A DNA stretch of 64,000 bases from Lysobacter sp. HDW10 (GCF_011300685.1 NZ_CP049864.1:674885-738884), one strand, 5' to 3'; shown: positions 37,741 to 47,069, counted from the stretch's first letter. The notes: generated by a model not told the origin, from the letters alone. Numbers and translations are program-made.

Positions 37741-38475
37741 TTATCGCGCGCGAATGACATCTGCACGCATTGCGAGTCGCTGCACATTGGCAAGCGATAA
37801 CAGGTGTACATAGATGAAGCCCAGCGCCCCGGTCTTGGCGAGTTGCGCCAAGGCCTTCCCATTGAGCTTTTGCAAACGTTCTTCATCGACCACCGAAAAT
37901 CCGCTGATCGTTTGTGATTCGCCGCCTTCGCGTTCGACGCGAACGGTCTTTGCCTCGAGCAAGCCGCTTTGCACAATTTGTTTCATCAGTGCTTGCGTAC
38001 GTTCGACTTCGCGTTGGTAGTCGGCGAGGAAGGTGACAGCGTGTTCCAGCAAGGTGCTGTTTTCACCTGAGTCTTCAAACAAGCGAATTCCGGTGTCCTC
38101 TTCTGTGAGTGCGGGCGCATCAATGCAGACATTGAAGTCATCCGCGCCTTCGCCTTTTTCACCAGTCACAAAGGGATAGCGGCGGAAGAACGCGGGAATG
38201 TAATGCCCCTCTGCCCATTGACCGTCGGCTTCCACATAGAGGTTGCTGTCGCTTGTGAGTCCAGTCAGCACGGCGGGCATGGTGACGTTGTCACCCTCGC
38301 CGGCAAAGACAATCGGATAATCACGCGAGGCCGGCGCGAACTCGACCGCCGTAATCGGTGCTGAATTCAGATCGCGTGCAAACGCGTAACCGAGATCGCC
38401 TGCTTTTACGCGCACGCGCTTGTGTTGTTCGCGGTTCAATACGAACGGCGACTCATAAATGAGTAGTTGCTTCAC
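37741..38475 (-). CDS. SapC family protein
   Basis: A 244-residue soluble protein beginning at GTG 38475 behind an AGGGGAAC ribosome site. It matches the SapC family by its N terminus (YESPFVLNREQHKRVRV), the central YPFVTGEKG stretch and the GFSVVDEERLQKLNG segment before the C-terminal helix. No signal peptide or membrane helix. SapC was named from Campylobacter S-layer secretion loci; its biochemical function is unknown. It is 60 bp upstream of the adhesin gene on the same strand, so sapC-tpsA-tpsB looks like one operon, and a cytoplasmic role in adhesin production or modification is plausible but not shown. Confidence 0.8.
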   Translation of the reverse strand: MKQLLIYESPFVLNREQHKRVRVKAGDLGYAFARDLNSAPITAVEFAPASRDYPIVFAGEGDNVTMPAVLTGLTSDSNLYVEADGQWAEGHYIPAFFRRYPFVTGEKGEGADDFNVCIDAPALTEEDTGIRLFEDSGENSTLLEHAVTFLADYQREVERTQALMKQIVQSGLLEAKTVRVEREGGESQTISGFSVVDEERLQKLNGKALAQLAKTGALGFIYVHLLSLANVQRLAMRADVIRAR

Positions 38476-38583
38476 CCTGTTCCCCTGTTAAAACCGCTGA
38501 GCGGCAATTCGGCAAGTGACCCGTTGCTGTGTGTGTCCGGATCCTTGCGCTCACAATCATTGCAGGTCTTAGATGAGACCGCT

Positions 38584-38599
38584 ATCCCAGTTTTTGGGG
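38584..38599 (+). promoter_or_regulatory. Motif shared with the response-regulator promoter
   Basis: ATCCCAGTTTTTGGGG differs at one position from the motif at 15961-15976. It lies 109 bp upstream of sapC and 90 bp upstream of the divergent amidase gene, and could act on either. The surrounding 213-bp intergenic region also holds two short inverted repeats, GGTCT/AGACC (38565-38580) and CATAC/GTATG (38609-38624). Confidence 0.45.
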
Positions 38600-38659
38600 T
38601 GCTCCTCGCATACCTTTACGTATGTTGAAACTGAATGCGGTTGCGGCGACGCGTCCATT

Positions 38660-38665
38660 TACACT
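38660..38665 (+). promoter_or_regulatory. Possible -10 element of the amidase gene
   Basis: TACACT, 24 bp before the ATG at 38689. There is no good -35 at the expected distance, which would fit an activator-dependent promoter or a wrong call. Confidence 0.3.
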
Positions 38666-38688
38666 GAGCGGAAATCACTGCCGGCGCG

Positions 38689-39444
38689 ATGGTCTTGACT
38701 AAGACTTTGAAAAGTCTCTTGTTGTTGTGTGTCCTTTGCGCCGTGAGCGCTTGCGTGAGCACACCGCCGCACACCGCGTCTGCCACTTGGGTGCCGTCTC
38801 CGAATTTCGATCAACGCAACCCGCAGCTCATCGTCTTGCACCACACGGCGCAACATTCTGTCGAGGAAAGCCTCCGCACTTTGTGCAATGCACAATCGAC
38901 GTCCCCTGTGAGCGCACACTATTTAATAGGTCGCGATGGTCACACCTACCAGTTGGTCGCAGACCAGGACCGCGCATGGCATGCAGGCGGTGGGCGCTGG
39001 GGTCAAATTCGGGATTTGAACGACGTCTCCCTCGGCATTGAACTCGATAACGACGGCAGCGAACCCTACGCGGAAGCACAGTTTCAATCACTGCTGGCCT
39101 TGTTGAAGACGCTCACCACGCGGTATCGGATTCCGCCCAGCCAAGTCATCGCACATGCGGATCTCGCGCCGGTGCGGCGCGTTGATCCGGGTCCGTTGTT
39201 TCCCTGGCATCGCCTGTTTGAGGCCGGGTATGGACGGTGGCCACAAGGTTCGGAGCCCGCGCCCCCTGATTTTGACGGATGGTTGGCGTTGCAGGCTGTG
39301 GGGTATGACATTCGGTCACCCGCGGCCGCCTTGCGCGCGTTCCGGATCCACTTTCGCGCGCGTGATGATGGCGAAACTTTGGCGCCCGTATTGGAGCCCG
39401 AAGACCTCGCCATCCTTCACGCACTGGTGATGCAAGCGCGCTGA
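38689..39444 (+). CDS. N-acetylmuramoyl-L-alanine amidase, Amidase_2 (AmiD-like) lipoprotein
   Basis: A 251-residue lipoprotein: hydrophobic residues 9-19 and lipobox VSAC with Cys22. The Amidase_2 zinc ligands are visible as His51 in IVLHHTAQ, His156 in IAHADLAP and Asp166 in [10 protein letters not shown], with the general-base region GIELDNDG near 117. It cleaves the bond between N-acetylmuramic acid and the stem peptide, probably on wall fragments at the outer membrane as AmiD does. It is divergent from sapC and shares an intergenic region with it; ubiA follows by 35 bp. Confidence 0.9.
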   Translation: MVLTKTLKSLLLLCVLCAVSACVSTPPHTASATWVPSPNFDQRNPQLIVLHHTAQHSVEESLRTLCNAQSTSPVSAHYLIGRDGHTYQLVADQDRAWHAGGGRWGQIRDLNDVSLGIELDNDGSEPYAEAQFQSLLALLKTLTTRYRIPPSQVIAHADLAPVRRVDPGPLFPWHRLFEAGYGRWPQGSEPAPPDFDGWLALQAVGYDIRSPAAALRAFRIHFRARDDGETLAPVLEPEDLAILHALVMQAR

Positions 39445-39479
39445 TCGATCGGCATCGACAACCTGCGTACACTTTTCAC

Positions 39480-40403
39480 ATGACCACCCCTTTGCCACCC
39501 GACTGGCTCGAAGAGAATCGACCGCAGCGCGAGCGCTTCAAGCTCAAGTTCGGTGCTTATATCCGGCTGATGCGTGCAGACAAACCTATTGGTTGGTTAC
39601 TGCTGCTGTGGCCCACATGGTGGGGCCTTTGGTTGGCGTCGAAAGGCGTGCCGGCGTGGCTGCCCTTGATCGTTTTCACCTTAGGGGTATGGCTGACACG
39701 CGCTGCGGGATGCGTCATCAATGATTACGCGGATCGCTGGCTCGACCCACATGTCGCGCGCACCAAAGATCGGCCCTTGGCGACCGGCGAAGTCTCGGCG
39801 AAAGAGGCGTTGCTGCTCTTCGTCGGCCTGATGTTGGTCGCATTTCTGTTGGTGCTGACGCAGAACCGCCTCACTATTTATATGAGTGGTGTCGGCGCTA
39901 TTTTGGCGGCGAGCTATCCCTACCTGAAGCGCTATACCTATTTTCCGCAGGTGTATTTGGGTATGGCCTTTGGTTGGGGCATTCCGATGGCCTTTGCCGC
40001 AATTCAAGGTCACGTTCCGCCGGTGGCGTGGCTCTTGTACATCGCCAACATCGTGTGGGCGACGGCGTATGACACGTGGTACGCCATGGTGGATCGAGAC
40101 GACGACGTGCGGATGGGCTCGAAGTCCACCGCAATCTTGTTTGGCGATGCGGATCTGATTGCCCAAGCGGTGTTGTATTCGGTGATGTTCGCAAGCTTGA
40201 TATTGGTCGGCGTGCGCGAAGCTTTGGGTGCGTACTATTACGCCGGCCTCACCCTTGCTGCAGTGTTGGTTGCGTGGGAATTCAATCACGCGAAGTCGCG
40301 TGCGCGTGCGGCGTGCTTCAAGGCCTTCCTGCATAACAACTGGGTTGGGCTGACGATCTTCGCAGGCATCGCCACCCATTTTGCGATGACCGCACAAGGC
40401 TGA
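39480..40403 (+). CDS. ubiA: 4-hydroxybenzoate octaprenyltransferase
   Basis: A 307-residue integral membrane prenyltransferase of ubiquinone synthesis. The two aspartate-rich motifs that bind the Mg-prenyl diphosphate are [19 protein letters not shown] and [36 protein letters not shown] near residue 30 is the standard first-helix region. About eight to nine transmembrane helices are expected. Its stop is 4 bp from the convergent comF stop. Confidence 0.95.
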   Translation: MTTPLPPDWLEENRPQRERFKLKFGAYIRLMRADKPIGWLLLLWPTWWGLWLASKGVPAWLPLIVFTLGVWLTRAAGCVINDYADRWLDPHVARTKDRPLATGEVSAKEALLLFVGLMLVAFLLVLTQNRLTIYMSGVGAILAASYPYLKRYTYFPQVYLGMAFGWGIPMAFAAIQGHVPPVAWLLYIANIVWATAYDTWYAMVDRDDDVRMGSKSTAILFGDADLIAQAVLYSVMFASLILVGVREALGAYYYAGLTLAAVLVAWEFNHAKSRARAACFKAFLHNNWVGLTIFAGIATHFAMTAQG

Positions 40404-40407
40404 CACC

Positions 40408-41145
40408 TTAGGGCACACGGGCGCATACCCAGGCGTCCACCCGCTCGACGCCCGCATCTTTCAAAGTCCATGCCGCTTCTTGCAAGGTTGCGCCCGTGGT
40501 CATGACGTCATCCACCAAGGCCACATGCCGCGGGAGCCTGCACCGCGGTGACACTTCAAACGCATCGGTTAGGTTGGCGGTCCGTGCCTCCATGCCCAGC
40601 TCTGATTGCGCGCGGGTTCGCTTGATACGCCGCAGCGCATCTCGAATCAGTCGCACCCCCATGCGCGAGGCCAATGGCCTCGCCAATTCGAGCGCCTGGT
40701 TGTACCCGCGCTCGCGCAGCCGGGGCCTGTGCAAGGGGATCGCGACGAGCGCATCCGGGAGGTCGATATCGCCGAGGCCTTCTGCCATGAGCTCAGCCAA
40801 AAGCCCGCCAAGCGCCAGATTTCCATGAAATTTCAAGCGTGGCACCCAGTGGTCGATGGGCGCTTCGTACAAGAAGGCCGCATACACGCCATCCAAGCTG
40901 GAAGGCAGCAAATCACAGATGCACGGCGCTAGCGTATTGTCGATGGGTCGGGCACAGCGCGGACAGGCGGCGGGCATCCAAGGCAACCCGCCCGCACACC
41001 CTGCGCAAAGGTCTAACTGCATGGCGCCTGGCGCATCGCATAGATGACAGCAGCGGGGCCAAAGGGCGTCTGCCAAGAAGTCCAGCCCTATGCGTAGGGC
41101 CTTTTGTGTGTTTTTTAGTGCTTTTAGGTTGACAGTCGTGAACAT
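40408..41145 (-). CDS. ComF family phosphoribosyltransferase-like protein
   Basis: A 245-residue protein with an N-terminal zinc-ribbon-like cysteine cluster (CHLC, CAGC and CPRC at about residues 34-62) and a C-terminal phosphoribosyltransferase fold ending in [14 protein letters not shown]. ComF proteins take part in natural transformation in several bacteria. The first 28 residues are not conserved in the family as I remember it and coincide with a terminator-like element on the other strand, so the true start may be later. It is divergent from bioB, a neighbour arrangement I recall from Xanthomonas. Confidence 0.85.
   Translation of the reverse strand: MFTTVNLKALKNTQKALRIGLDFLADALWPRCCHLCDAPGAMQLDLCAGCAGGLPWMPAACPRCARPIDNTLAPCICDLLPSSLDGVYAAFLYEAPIDHWVPRLKFHGNLALGGLLAELMAEGLGDIDLPDALVAIPLHRPRLRERGYNQALELARPLASRMGVRLIRDALRRIKRTRAQSELGMEARTANLTDAFEVSPRCRLPRHVALVDDVMTTGATLQEAAWTLKDAGVERVDAWVCARVP
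41085..41116 (+). terminator. Terminator-like hairpin with U-rich tail ahead of bioB
   Basis: GCCCTA (41085-41090), a TGCG loop and TAGGGC (41095-41100) form a 6-bp GC-rich stem followed by CTTTTGTGTGTTTTTT (41101-41116). It reads on the plus strand and lies inside the N-terminal codons of comF, about 80 bp upstream of the bioB start. It could end stray transcription or attenuate a long bioB leader; no plus-strand gene ends nearby. Confidence 0.4.
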
Positions 41146-41194
41146 GCTTTTCAGACTGGCAGATTGTGAGTGTCTTTCTCATCGGATTTTGTTC

Positions 41195-42241
41195 ATGTCT
41201 GTTGTCAGTCTTCGTCCCGCCATCCGCCACGACTGGTCCCGCCAAGAGGTAGAGGCGCTGTTCGAGCTGCCGTTCCCCGTGTTGATGTCGCGTGCGCAAA
41301 CCGTGCACGCCCAGCATTTCGATCCGTCTGAAGTGCAGGTCAGTACATTGCTGTCTGTGAAGACCGGCGGCTGCCCGGAAGACTGCGGCTATTGCCCGCA
41401 GGCCGCGCGGTACCACACCGGTGTTGAAGCCACCAAACTGATGCCGACCGAAGAAGTGTTGGCTAAAGCCCGCCAAGCCAAAGATGCGGGCGCAACGCGC
41501 TTTTGCATGGGCGCTGCTTGGCGTTCACCCAAAGACCGTGATATCCCGAAAGTTGCGGACATGATTCGTGAAGTCAAAGCGCTGGGTCTCGAAACCTGCG
41601 CCACGTTGGGCATGTTGTCGGATACCCAAGCTGTCGCCTTGCGTTCGGCTGGCCTCGATTACTACAACCACAACTTGGATACCGCGCCCGATTTTTATGG
41701 CGACATCATCACCACGCGTGAGTATCAGGATCGACTCGACACACTGAGTCACGTGCGTGACGCAGGTTTGAAAACCTGCAGTGGCGGCATTGTCGGCATG
41801 GGCGAGTCGCGCACGCAGCGCGCAGGTTTGTTGCAAGCCTTGGCCAACTTGCCGACGCATCCGGATTCAGTGCCGATCAATCGTTTGGTACAGGTGGCCG
41901 GTACGCCTTTGGCCGATGCCAAGACAACCGCACTCGATCCGTTTGAGTTTGTGCGCACTGTTGCTGTGGCGCGCATCATGATGCCGGCATCGATGGTGCG
42001 CCTGTCGGCAGGTCGCGAAACGATGAATGACGAGATGCAAGCGTTGTGCTTCATCGCCGGCGCGAACTCGATCTTCCATGGCGAGAAATTGTTGACGACG
42101 GGCAACCCCGACACCCGCGCCGATGAACGTTTGTTTGAACGTCTCGGTCTTCGACCCATGCCCTACGATGCTGCCGCAGAAAATAGCTGCAGCACCACCG
42201 TTCATGCCGACATCATGGAGGCTGACGAGGCCCGCGCATGA
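41195..42241 (+). CDS. bioB: Biotin synthase
   Basis: A 348-residue radical SAM enzyme. ATG 41195 is chosen; the open frame runs about 100 bp further up but would overlap comF with unrelated sequence. The CxxxCxxC iron-sulfur motif is Cys60, Cys64 and Cys67 in [36 protein letters not shown] and [17 protein letters not shown] carry the [2Fe-2S] and dethiobiotin contacts. It inserts sulfur into dethiobiotin. First gene of the biotin operon, overlapping bioF by ATGA. Confidence 0.96.
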   Translation: MSVVSLRPAIRHDWSRQEVEALFELPFPVLMSRAQTVHAQHFDPSEVQVSTLLSVKTGGCPEDCGYCPQAARYHTGVEATKLMPTEEVLAKARQAKDAGATRFCMGAAWRSPKDRDIPKVADMIREVKALGLETCATLGMLSDTQAVALRSAGLDYYNHNLDTAPDFYGDIITTREYQDRLDTLSHVRDAGLKTCSGGIVGMGESRTQRAGLLQALANLPTHPDSVPINRLVQVAGTPLADAKTTALDPFEFVRTVAVARIMMPASMVRLSAGRETMNDEMQALCFIAGANSIFHGEKLLTTGNPDTRADERLFERLGLRPMPYDAAAENSCSTTVHADIMEADEARA

Positions 42242-43434
42242 GTCGCCCAAGTCTGACAGAACGCATCTCGCTCACCAAAAAGGCGCGCGAAGAAAAGCAG
42301 CGCGCACGTCGTCGACGTGTCGTGAGCAAACGCGATGGTATGCGCTATGAAGTCGATGGCGAGTCACTGCTGTGTTTCTGCAGCAATGACTATCTCGGCC
42401 TCGCACAACATTTCACCGTCAGCAGTGCTTTTCAAGACGCAGCCGCGCGCTTGGGCACAGGGTCTGGCGCATCCCATTTGGTGTGCGGCCACTTCAGTGA
42501 ACACGACGCGTTGGAACGTGAAGTCGCCGAGTGGTTGGGGTATCCCTCAGCACTTCTGTTCTCCAGCGGCTATCAAGCCAATTTGGCCGTGGCGCAAGCC
42601 TTCTTGGGCGAAGGCGATGTGTCCATTCAAGATCGTTTGAACCACGCAAGTTTGATTGACGCGGCCCGATTGGCAGGCGCCTCGTTGCGTCGCTATCCAC
42701 ACGTGGATGCCGAAGGTGCTTTGCGCCAATTGCGCGGCAATCCCGAAGGCGCGGCGATGGTGGTGACGGATGGTGTGTTCAGCATGGAAGGCGATGTTGC
42801 GCCTGTGCGCGCACTCGCATTGATCGCACGCGTTCAACACGCCACCTTTGTCGTCGACGACGCACATGGCGTGGGCATTCTCGGTACCGATGGCCGCGGT
42901 ACTGTCGCTGCTGCGGGTTTGGGATTGAATGAAGTGCCCTTACAAGTGGTCACCTTGGGCAAAGCGCTTGGCGGTGAAGGTGCATTGGTGCTCGGCGATC
43001 AAGCGCACATCGAACATCTGAAGCAAAACGCACGTCCCTACATTTACACGACGGCCAGCGCGCCAGCGTCGGCTGCCGCGTCGCGCGTGGCACTGCAACT
43101 TGCACGCCGTGAGTCGTGGCGTCGTGAGCGTGTTTTTGCAAATCTTGCGCGCTTGCGACAAGGCTTGTTGGGCGCCGGATTTGAACTGCCCGGTTCCGAC
43201 TCGGCGATTCAAAGCATTCCTTGCGGCAGCGATGAGATTGCACTGGCGATGTCTGCCGCGCTTGAAGCACAAGGCATTTGGGTCAGCGCAATTCGCCCGC
43301 CCACCGTTCCTGAAAACAGTGCGCGCTTGCGTGTCACGTTGAGCGCATTGCATTCCGACGCGGATATCGACAGTTTGATTGCCGCCTTGCGCTGGTCGCG
43401 AGACGCCGTGGGCACCGGCTACCGAGCGGAATGA
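42238..43434 (+). CDS. bioF: 8-amino-7-oxononanoate synthase
   Basis: A 398-residue PLP enzyme of the alpha-oxoamine synthase family that condenses pimeloyl-ACP (or -CoA) with L-alanine. The N-terminal [21 protein letters not shown] and the Schiff-base lysine in [11 protein letters not shown] (Lys242) identify it. ATGA overlaps connect it to bioB before and to the transporter gene after it. Confidence 0.95.
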   Translation: MSRPSLTERISLTKKAREEKQRARRRRVVSKRDGMRYEVDGESLLCFCSNDYLGLAQHFTVSSAFQDAAARLGTGSGASHLVCGHFSEHDALEREVAEWLGYPSALLFSSGYQANLAVAQAFLGEGDVSIQDRLNHASLIDAARLAGASLRRYPHVDAEGALRQLRGNPEGAAMVVTDGVFSMEGDVAPVRALALIARVQHATFVVDDAHGVGILGTDGRGTVAAAGLGLNEVPLQVVTLGKALGGEGALVLGDQAHIEHLKQNARPYIYTTASAPASAAASRVALQLARRESWRRERVFANLARLRQGLLGAGFELPGSDSAIQSIPCGSDEIALAMSAALEAQGIWVSAIRPPTVPENSARLRVTLSALHSDADIDSLIAALRWSRDAVGTGYRAE

Positions 43435-44408
43435 ACACTTCGCAACGCGCGCTACGGCGCAATGCGCTGATCGCGGTCGCGGTCGCGTTGGCTTCGGCAT
43501 TCTTCTTTACATTCACCTACGTGTTCAATCGCGTCGCGGCGCAAGATGCCGGCCATTGGGCTTGGATTGCGAGCCTTCGGTATTTGTTGACGCTGCCTAT
43601 GCTGTTGCCCTTGATGCGTGGCAATAACGCGATGCGGCCTGTCTTGACGGCGATTCATTCGCATCCGCTGAAATGGTTGAAGTTCACCACCATTGGCTTC
43701 GTGGCGTTCTACTTATTGCTCGCGTTCGCTTCGGACAGCGGCCCTGCTTGGCTCATTGCCGGCAGTTTTCAATTTACGGTTGTGGCTGGCATGTTGTGCG
43801 CACCGTTTATTTACACGGATGCACGCGCAAAAGTCCCGGCGACCGCATTAGGCGTCGCCTGCGTCATTCTGCTCGGCGTGTTGATGATGCAATGGAGTCA
43901 TGCCAACGGAACGCTAGACCGCGCGGGTTGGATCGCTTTGCTGTGTGTCTTGATCTCTGCGGTGCTCTATCCACTTGGCAATCGTTTGTTGTTGCTTCAT
44001 TTGGAACGCACGGGCGAATCATTGAATGCTGTGCAGCGCACCTTTGGCATGACCTTGGTCAGCACGCCGATTTGGTTGGCGGTGGCGCTCTTCGCTTATC
44101 TGCAATCCGGCTGGCCAGGCTGGCACCAGATTGCGTTGGCGGCGGGTGTGGCTTTGTCTTCCGGCGTCATTGCCACCGTGCTCTTTTTTGCGGCCACGGG
44201 CCGCGTGCGTAAACAACCTGTTGCCTTGGCCGCTGCAGAAGCGATGCAGGCGGCAGAACTTGTGTTTGCCGCGGTCATAGGTGCGATGTTCTTGAATGAC
44301 GCCCTGCCTGCACCGTTGGCGATCGCAGGCGGCGCCTGTGTCGTCGGCGGCATTGTCATGATGGCCGTACTCGCATCGCGTGATGCGACTGAAGCCAATG
44401 GGCCGTAA
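43431..44408 (+). CDS. DMT/EamA-like multidrug-type transporter inside the biotin operon
   Basis: A 325-residue protein with about ten hydrophobic helices in two similar halves (roughly residues 10-150 and 165-315), the pattern of drug/metabolite exporters; it resembles the group annotated as multidrug resistance efflux transporters. It overlaps bioF by ATGA and is 3 bp from bioH, so it is embedded in the operon and transcribed with it. A role in moving biotin, a precursor or a by-product is a reasonable inference, but no substrate can be read from the sequence. Confidence 0.75.
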   Translation: MNTSQRALRRNALIAVAVALASAFFFTFTYVFNRVAAQDAGHWAWIASLRYLLTLPMLLPLMRGNNAMRPVLTAIHSHPLKWLKFTTIGFVAFYLLLAFASDSGPAWLIAGSFQFTVVAGMLCAPFIYTDARAKVPATALGVACVILLGVLMMQWSHANGTLDRAGWIALLCVLISAVLYPLGNRLLLLHLERTGESLNAVQRTFGMTLVSTPIWLAVALFAYLQSGWPGWHQIALAAGVALSSGVIATVLFFAATGRVRKQPVALAAAEAMQAAELVFAAVIGAMFLNDALPAPLAIAGGACVVGGIVMMAVLASRDATEANGP

Positions 44409-44411
44409 GCC

Positions 44412-45185
44412 ATGCGTCCACTAGTTGTTGAAACATTTGAAAGCGCAACGGCGCACACAGATCTGGTCTTGCTGCACGGTTGGGCGATGCATGGCGGCAT
44501 TTTCGCCACGTGGATCGATCGGTTGACGCCGCACTATCGCGTGCATTGCGTCGACTTGCCGGGCCATGGCTTGAATCGCGACACGGACGTGCCCTTGTCG
44601 TTAGCCGCATGCGCAGACGCGATCAGTCATGTCGTGCCGACATCCGCTGTTTGGTGTGGCTGGTCTTTGGGTGGCTTGATCGCTCTACATGCCGCGCAAA
44701 CCAGGTGCGCCATGCAGCGTCTGGTGATGCTGTGTGCCAGTCCGTGCTTCGTGAAAGCGGCCGACTGGCCTTATGGCGTGTCGCCGGAGATCTTCACGGA
44801 TTTTGCGCACGGTCTGCGCACGGATTGGCATGCCACATTGGATCGCTTCATTGCGTTGGAAGCCTTCGGTTCCGACCATGCCCGCGAAGAACTGCGAACG
44901 CTTCGTGATCAAGTGTTGGCGCGTGGTGCACCCAACCCGGCTGTGTTGGCGCGTGGATTGGACCTGCTGAAAGAATGCGATTTGCGTCAAACGTTGTCGA
45001 CACTTCCCATGCCAAGCACTTGGATTGCCGGTCGCCGTGATCGCTTGGTGGACCCGCGAGCGATGCAGTCTGCGGCTGCGTTGTGTGCACGTGCCGAAGT
45101 GCACGTCATTGAGCACGCAGGGCATGCGCCCTTTCTGACGCATGCCGATGCAGTCACCGCTGCATTGATGGCCAAGGTGCAATGA
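44412..45185 (+). CDS. bioH: Pimeloyl-ACP methyl ester carboxylesterase
   Basis: A 257-residue alpha/beta hydrolase. LLHGWAMHGGIF gives the oxyanion region, WCGWSLGGL the nucleophile (Ser85), GRRDRLV the acid (Asp210) and HAGHAPF the base (His238). It demethylates pimeloyl-ACP methyl ester, which ends the BioC-dependent synthesis of the pimeloyl chain. It overlaps bioC by ATGA, in line with that partnership. Confidence 0.92.
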   Translation: MRPLVVETFESATAHTDLVLLHGWAMHGGIFATWIDRLTPHYRVHCVDLPGHGLNRDTDVPLSLAACADAISHVVPTSAVWCGWSLGGLIALHAAQTRCAMQRLVMLCASPCFVKAADWPYGVSPEIFTDFAHGLRTDWHATLDRFIALEAFGSDHAREELRTLRDQVLARGAPNPAVLARGLDLLKECDLRQTLSTLPMPSTWIAGRRDRLVDPRAMQSAAALCARAEVHVIEHAGHAPFLTHADAVTAALMAKVQ

Positions 45186-46093
45186 ACACACCGCCAGACA
45201 TTTTTGATCGTTCGCGTGTGCGTAAGAATTTCGGTGGTGCCGCCGCACGTTATGCCGGACATTCCGCGTTGCAACGAGAGATTGAATCCAGACTGATGGA
45301 GTCGATCGAACATTACGGTCTCCGCCACGGCCAGGATGCACGACCGAATCGCATTCTCGATGTGGGGTGCGGCCCCGCCACTGCCGCGCACGCATTGCGC
45401 GATTGGGCGCCGAAAGCAGACATCATTGCCGTCGATGCCGCACTGCAGATGCTGAAGGCCGCAGAAGCCAACACGAAGGGTGCTTGGCTGCGCCGGCGAC
45501 CCGTCGAGCGCATATGTGCGGATTTGCGCAACCTGCCATTTGCCGACGGCAGTATCGATTTGTTATTCAGCAATCTTGCTTTGCAGTGGATTGAAGATCT
45601 ACCTGCGGCATTTGCAGAGTTCCGTCGCGTCCTCGCGCCGAAAGGCATGTTGTTGATCTCGACATTCGGCGAACAAACATTGGCTGAGTTGCGTGAAGCG
45701 TTTGCGTCCGCCGATGACGTGCCGCATGTAAGTCCTTTCACGGCAATCGCGCCTTTTGGCGATGCATTGGTGGCAGCAGGTTTTGCAGAACCCGTACTCG
45801 ATCGCGACGTGCTGTTTGAATATCAACCGGATTTACGTGGCGTCATGCTGGCTTTAAGGGCAATCGGGGCAACCAATGCGATGCACGCGCGCCGTCACAG
45901 CCTGAGCGGTAAAGCGCGTTTCCAGCGTGCCGATGCGCATCATGTGCGTACGCAAGACGGTCAATTGCCCGTGCGCTGGGAAGCCATTTATGCCCAAGCT
46001 TGGGCGCCAGAACCCGGCACGCCGAGGCGAGACGCGCTGGGCGAGATTGCCGCGGTGCCCGTCCATCAGATCCCAATCCGGCGCAAACGCTAA
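45182..46093 (+). CDS. bioC: Malonyl-ACP O-methyltransferase
   Basis: A 303-residue SAM-dependent methyltransferase. Motif I is ILDVGCGPATAAHAL (from residue 58), followed by ADIIAVDAALQML and the DLLFSNLALQWIEDL segment typical of BioC. It methylates malonyl-ACP so that the fatty-acid machinery can build the pimeloyl chain. Last gene of the operon; a GC-rich hairpin follows at 46103-46129. Confidence 0.93.
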   Translation: MNTPPDIFDRSRVRKNFGGAAARYAGHSALQREIESRLMESIEHYGLRHGQDARPNRILDVGCGPATAAHALRDWAPKADIIAVDAALQMLKAAEANTKGAWLRRRPVERICADLRNLPFADGSIDLLFSNLALQWIEDLPAAFAEFRRVLAPKGMLLISTFGEQTLAELREAFASADDVPHVSPFTAIAPFGDALVAAGFAEPVLDRDVLFEYQPDLRGVMLALRAIGATNAMHARRHSLSGKARFQRADAHHVRTQDGQLPVRWEAIYAQAWAPEPGTPRRDALGEIAAVPVHQIPIRRKR

Positions 46094-46102
46094 GGCCTGT
46101 TT

Positions 46103-46129
46103 GGCCGAGCGCTTCATGAACGCTTGGCC
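46103..46129 (+). terminator. Possible terminator of the biotin operon
   Basis: GGCCGAGCG (46103-46111) and CGCTTGGCC (46121-46129) form a 9-bp stem with one G-T pair and a 9-base loop, starting 10 bp after the bioC stop. There is no long T run after it, so intrinsic termination would be weak. Confidence 0.4.
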
Positions 46130-46211
46130 TGGCTTTCACATTGAAGACTGGTATTGCCGGGATATGCACCCCATTCTTGAGGTGTAAACGCGTTCCATCA
46201 GGGGTGAAGCC

Positions 46212-46790
46212 ATGAAATCAACTCTCGCACTTGCCGCCGCTTCAACGTTGGCGTTGTCCGGCTGCGTCACGTATGACGACGGCTACAGAACAACAGGCCA
46301 TGTCGGCGGTGCGTACGGCGCATACCGCGGGCAACAGGACTATCCGGAAACACGGACGCGCATTGTTGAAGACCGCGCGGGAAACGTCTATCGCATCTAC
46401 CCAGATGGCACGGCCATTCTTATTAGCCGTGGCGGCTATTCGAATTATCCGTACGGCTATGGTGGCGGCTACGCAAACCCGCCTTATGGTTACGGTGGCG
46501 GTTATCCGTCGTACGGGTATCCCTATGGCTACGGTGGCTATTCCGGTCCCCCGCGTGTGCAGCCACTGCCGCATCCTACACCCAGCTATCCGACGCCAAG
46601 CTATCCCAGTCGGCCCGCACCCAACCCATCATTTCCGAATGGCGGCGTGTCATCGCAGCCACCTATCGTCGGACCGGTCCCGCCACCTGTTTTCAGACCG
46701 AGAGCAGAGTCTGCCGGTTCGGCAGCAGACCGCTCGGAAGCGCGACGTGAGTCACATAAAGGTCGCGAATTGCGCGGAAATGAGCCTTGA
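46212..46790 (+). CDS. Tyr/Gly/Pro-rich putative lipoprotein
   Basis: A 192-residue protein with a lipoprotein signal (lipobox LSGC, Cys18). Residues 45-75 contain RIVEDRAGNVYRIYPDGTAIL, a small conserved-looking patch. Residues 76-112 are built of repeats such as GYGGGY and PYGYGGY, and the C-terminal half is Pro/Ser-rich with a charged end. It has no recognisable catalytic domain. Low-complexity Tyr/Gly lipoproteins of this sort are probably surface or periplasmic structural proteins. It begins 118 bp after bioC and may have its own promoter. Confidence 0.7.
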   Translation: MKSTLALAAASTLALSGCVTYDDGYRTTGHVGGAYGAYRGQQDYPETRTRIVEDRAGNVYRIYPDGTAILISRGGYSNYPYGYGGGYANPPYGYGGGYPSYGYPYGYGGYSGPPRVQPLPHPTPSYPTPSYPSRPAPNPSFPNGGVSSQPPIVGPVPPPVFRPRAESAGSAADRSEARRESHKGRELRGNEP

Positions 46791-46889
46791 AATAGCGCGT
46801 TTGTGACCGCTTGCACAGGGCACTAAAAAAGTTCATCCTTCTCTCGTGACCTCCAGCGTCGATTTCTGACCTGCAGGGTCAATCTCTAT

Positions 46890-46946
46890 GCTGGTTTCCG
46901 GTTTTGGTCTCCGGATCCCCCCTGTTCCGTCAAAACCGGAGCCAGC
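46890..46946. repeat. Long inverted repeat (hairpin)
   Basis: GCTGGTTTCCGGTTTTG (46890-46906) pairs with CAAAACCGGAGCCAGC (46931-46946) apart from a small internal bulge, leaving a 24-base loop. On neither strand is it followed directly by a T run. It could be the terminator or stabiliser of the upstream lipoprotein message, or part of a small RNA. Confidence 0.65.
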
Positions 46947-46951
46947 ACCTC

Positions 46952-46992
46952 AAAAAAAATGAGGGCCAAGCGTCCCCCGACACTTGGCCCTC
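46952..46992 (-). terminator. Strong intrinsic terminator on the minus strand, no annotated gene upstream of it
   Basis: Read on the minus strand, GAGGGCCAAG and CTTGGCCCTC form a perfect 10-bp stem with a 12-base loop (46992-46983 and 46970-46961), followed by A and eight Ts (46960-46952). This is a textbook intrinsic terminator. All annotated genes around it run on the plus strand, so it implies a short minus-strand transcript arising between about 47000 and 47150. Confidence 0.7.
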
Positions 46993-47069
46993 TGCTTCCC
47001 CTTCCCGCACGTCACCGACCCCTGTTCCAAGTTCGGTATTCGCCGTTAAGCGCTGTCGTTTAGGGTGCA

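Noticed and set aside
38476-38688. c-di-GMP riboswitch in the sapC leader
   Set aside because: Short inverted repeats are present, but the conserved core of the known c-di-GMP aptamers is not.
41117-41194. BirA operator ahead of bioB
   Set aside because: A TTGACA is present at 41129-41134, but I could not find the two spaced half-sites expected of a BirA operator.
38475-46930. Similarity between CCCTGTTCC...AAAACCG strings at 38475 and 46920
   Set aside because: The match is short, the spacing differs, and part of it is the sapC ribosome site; chance is the simpler reading.
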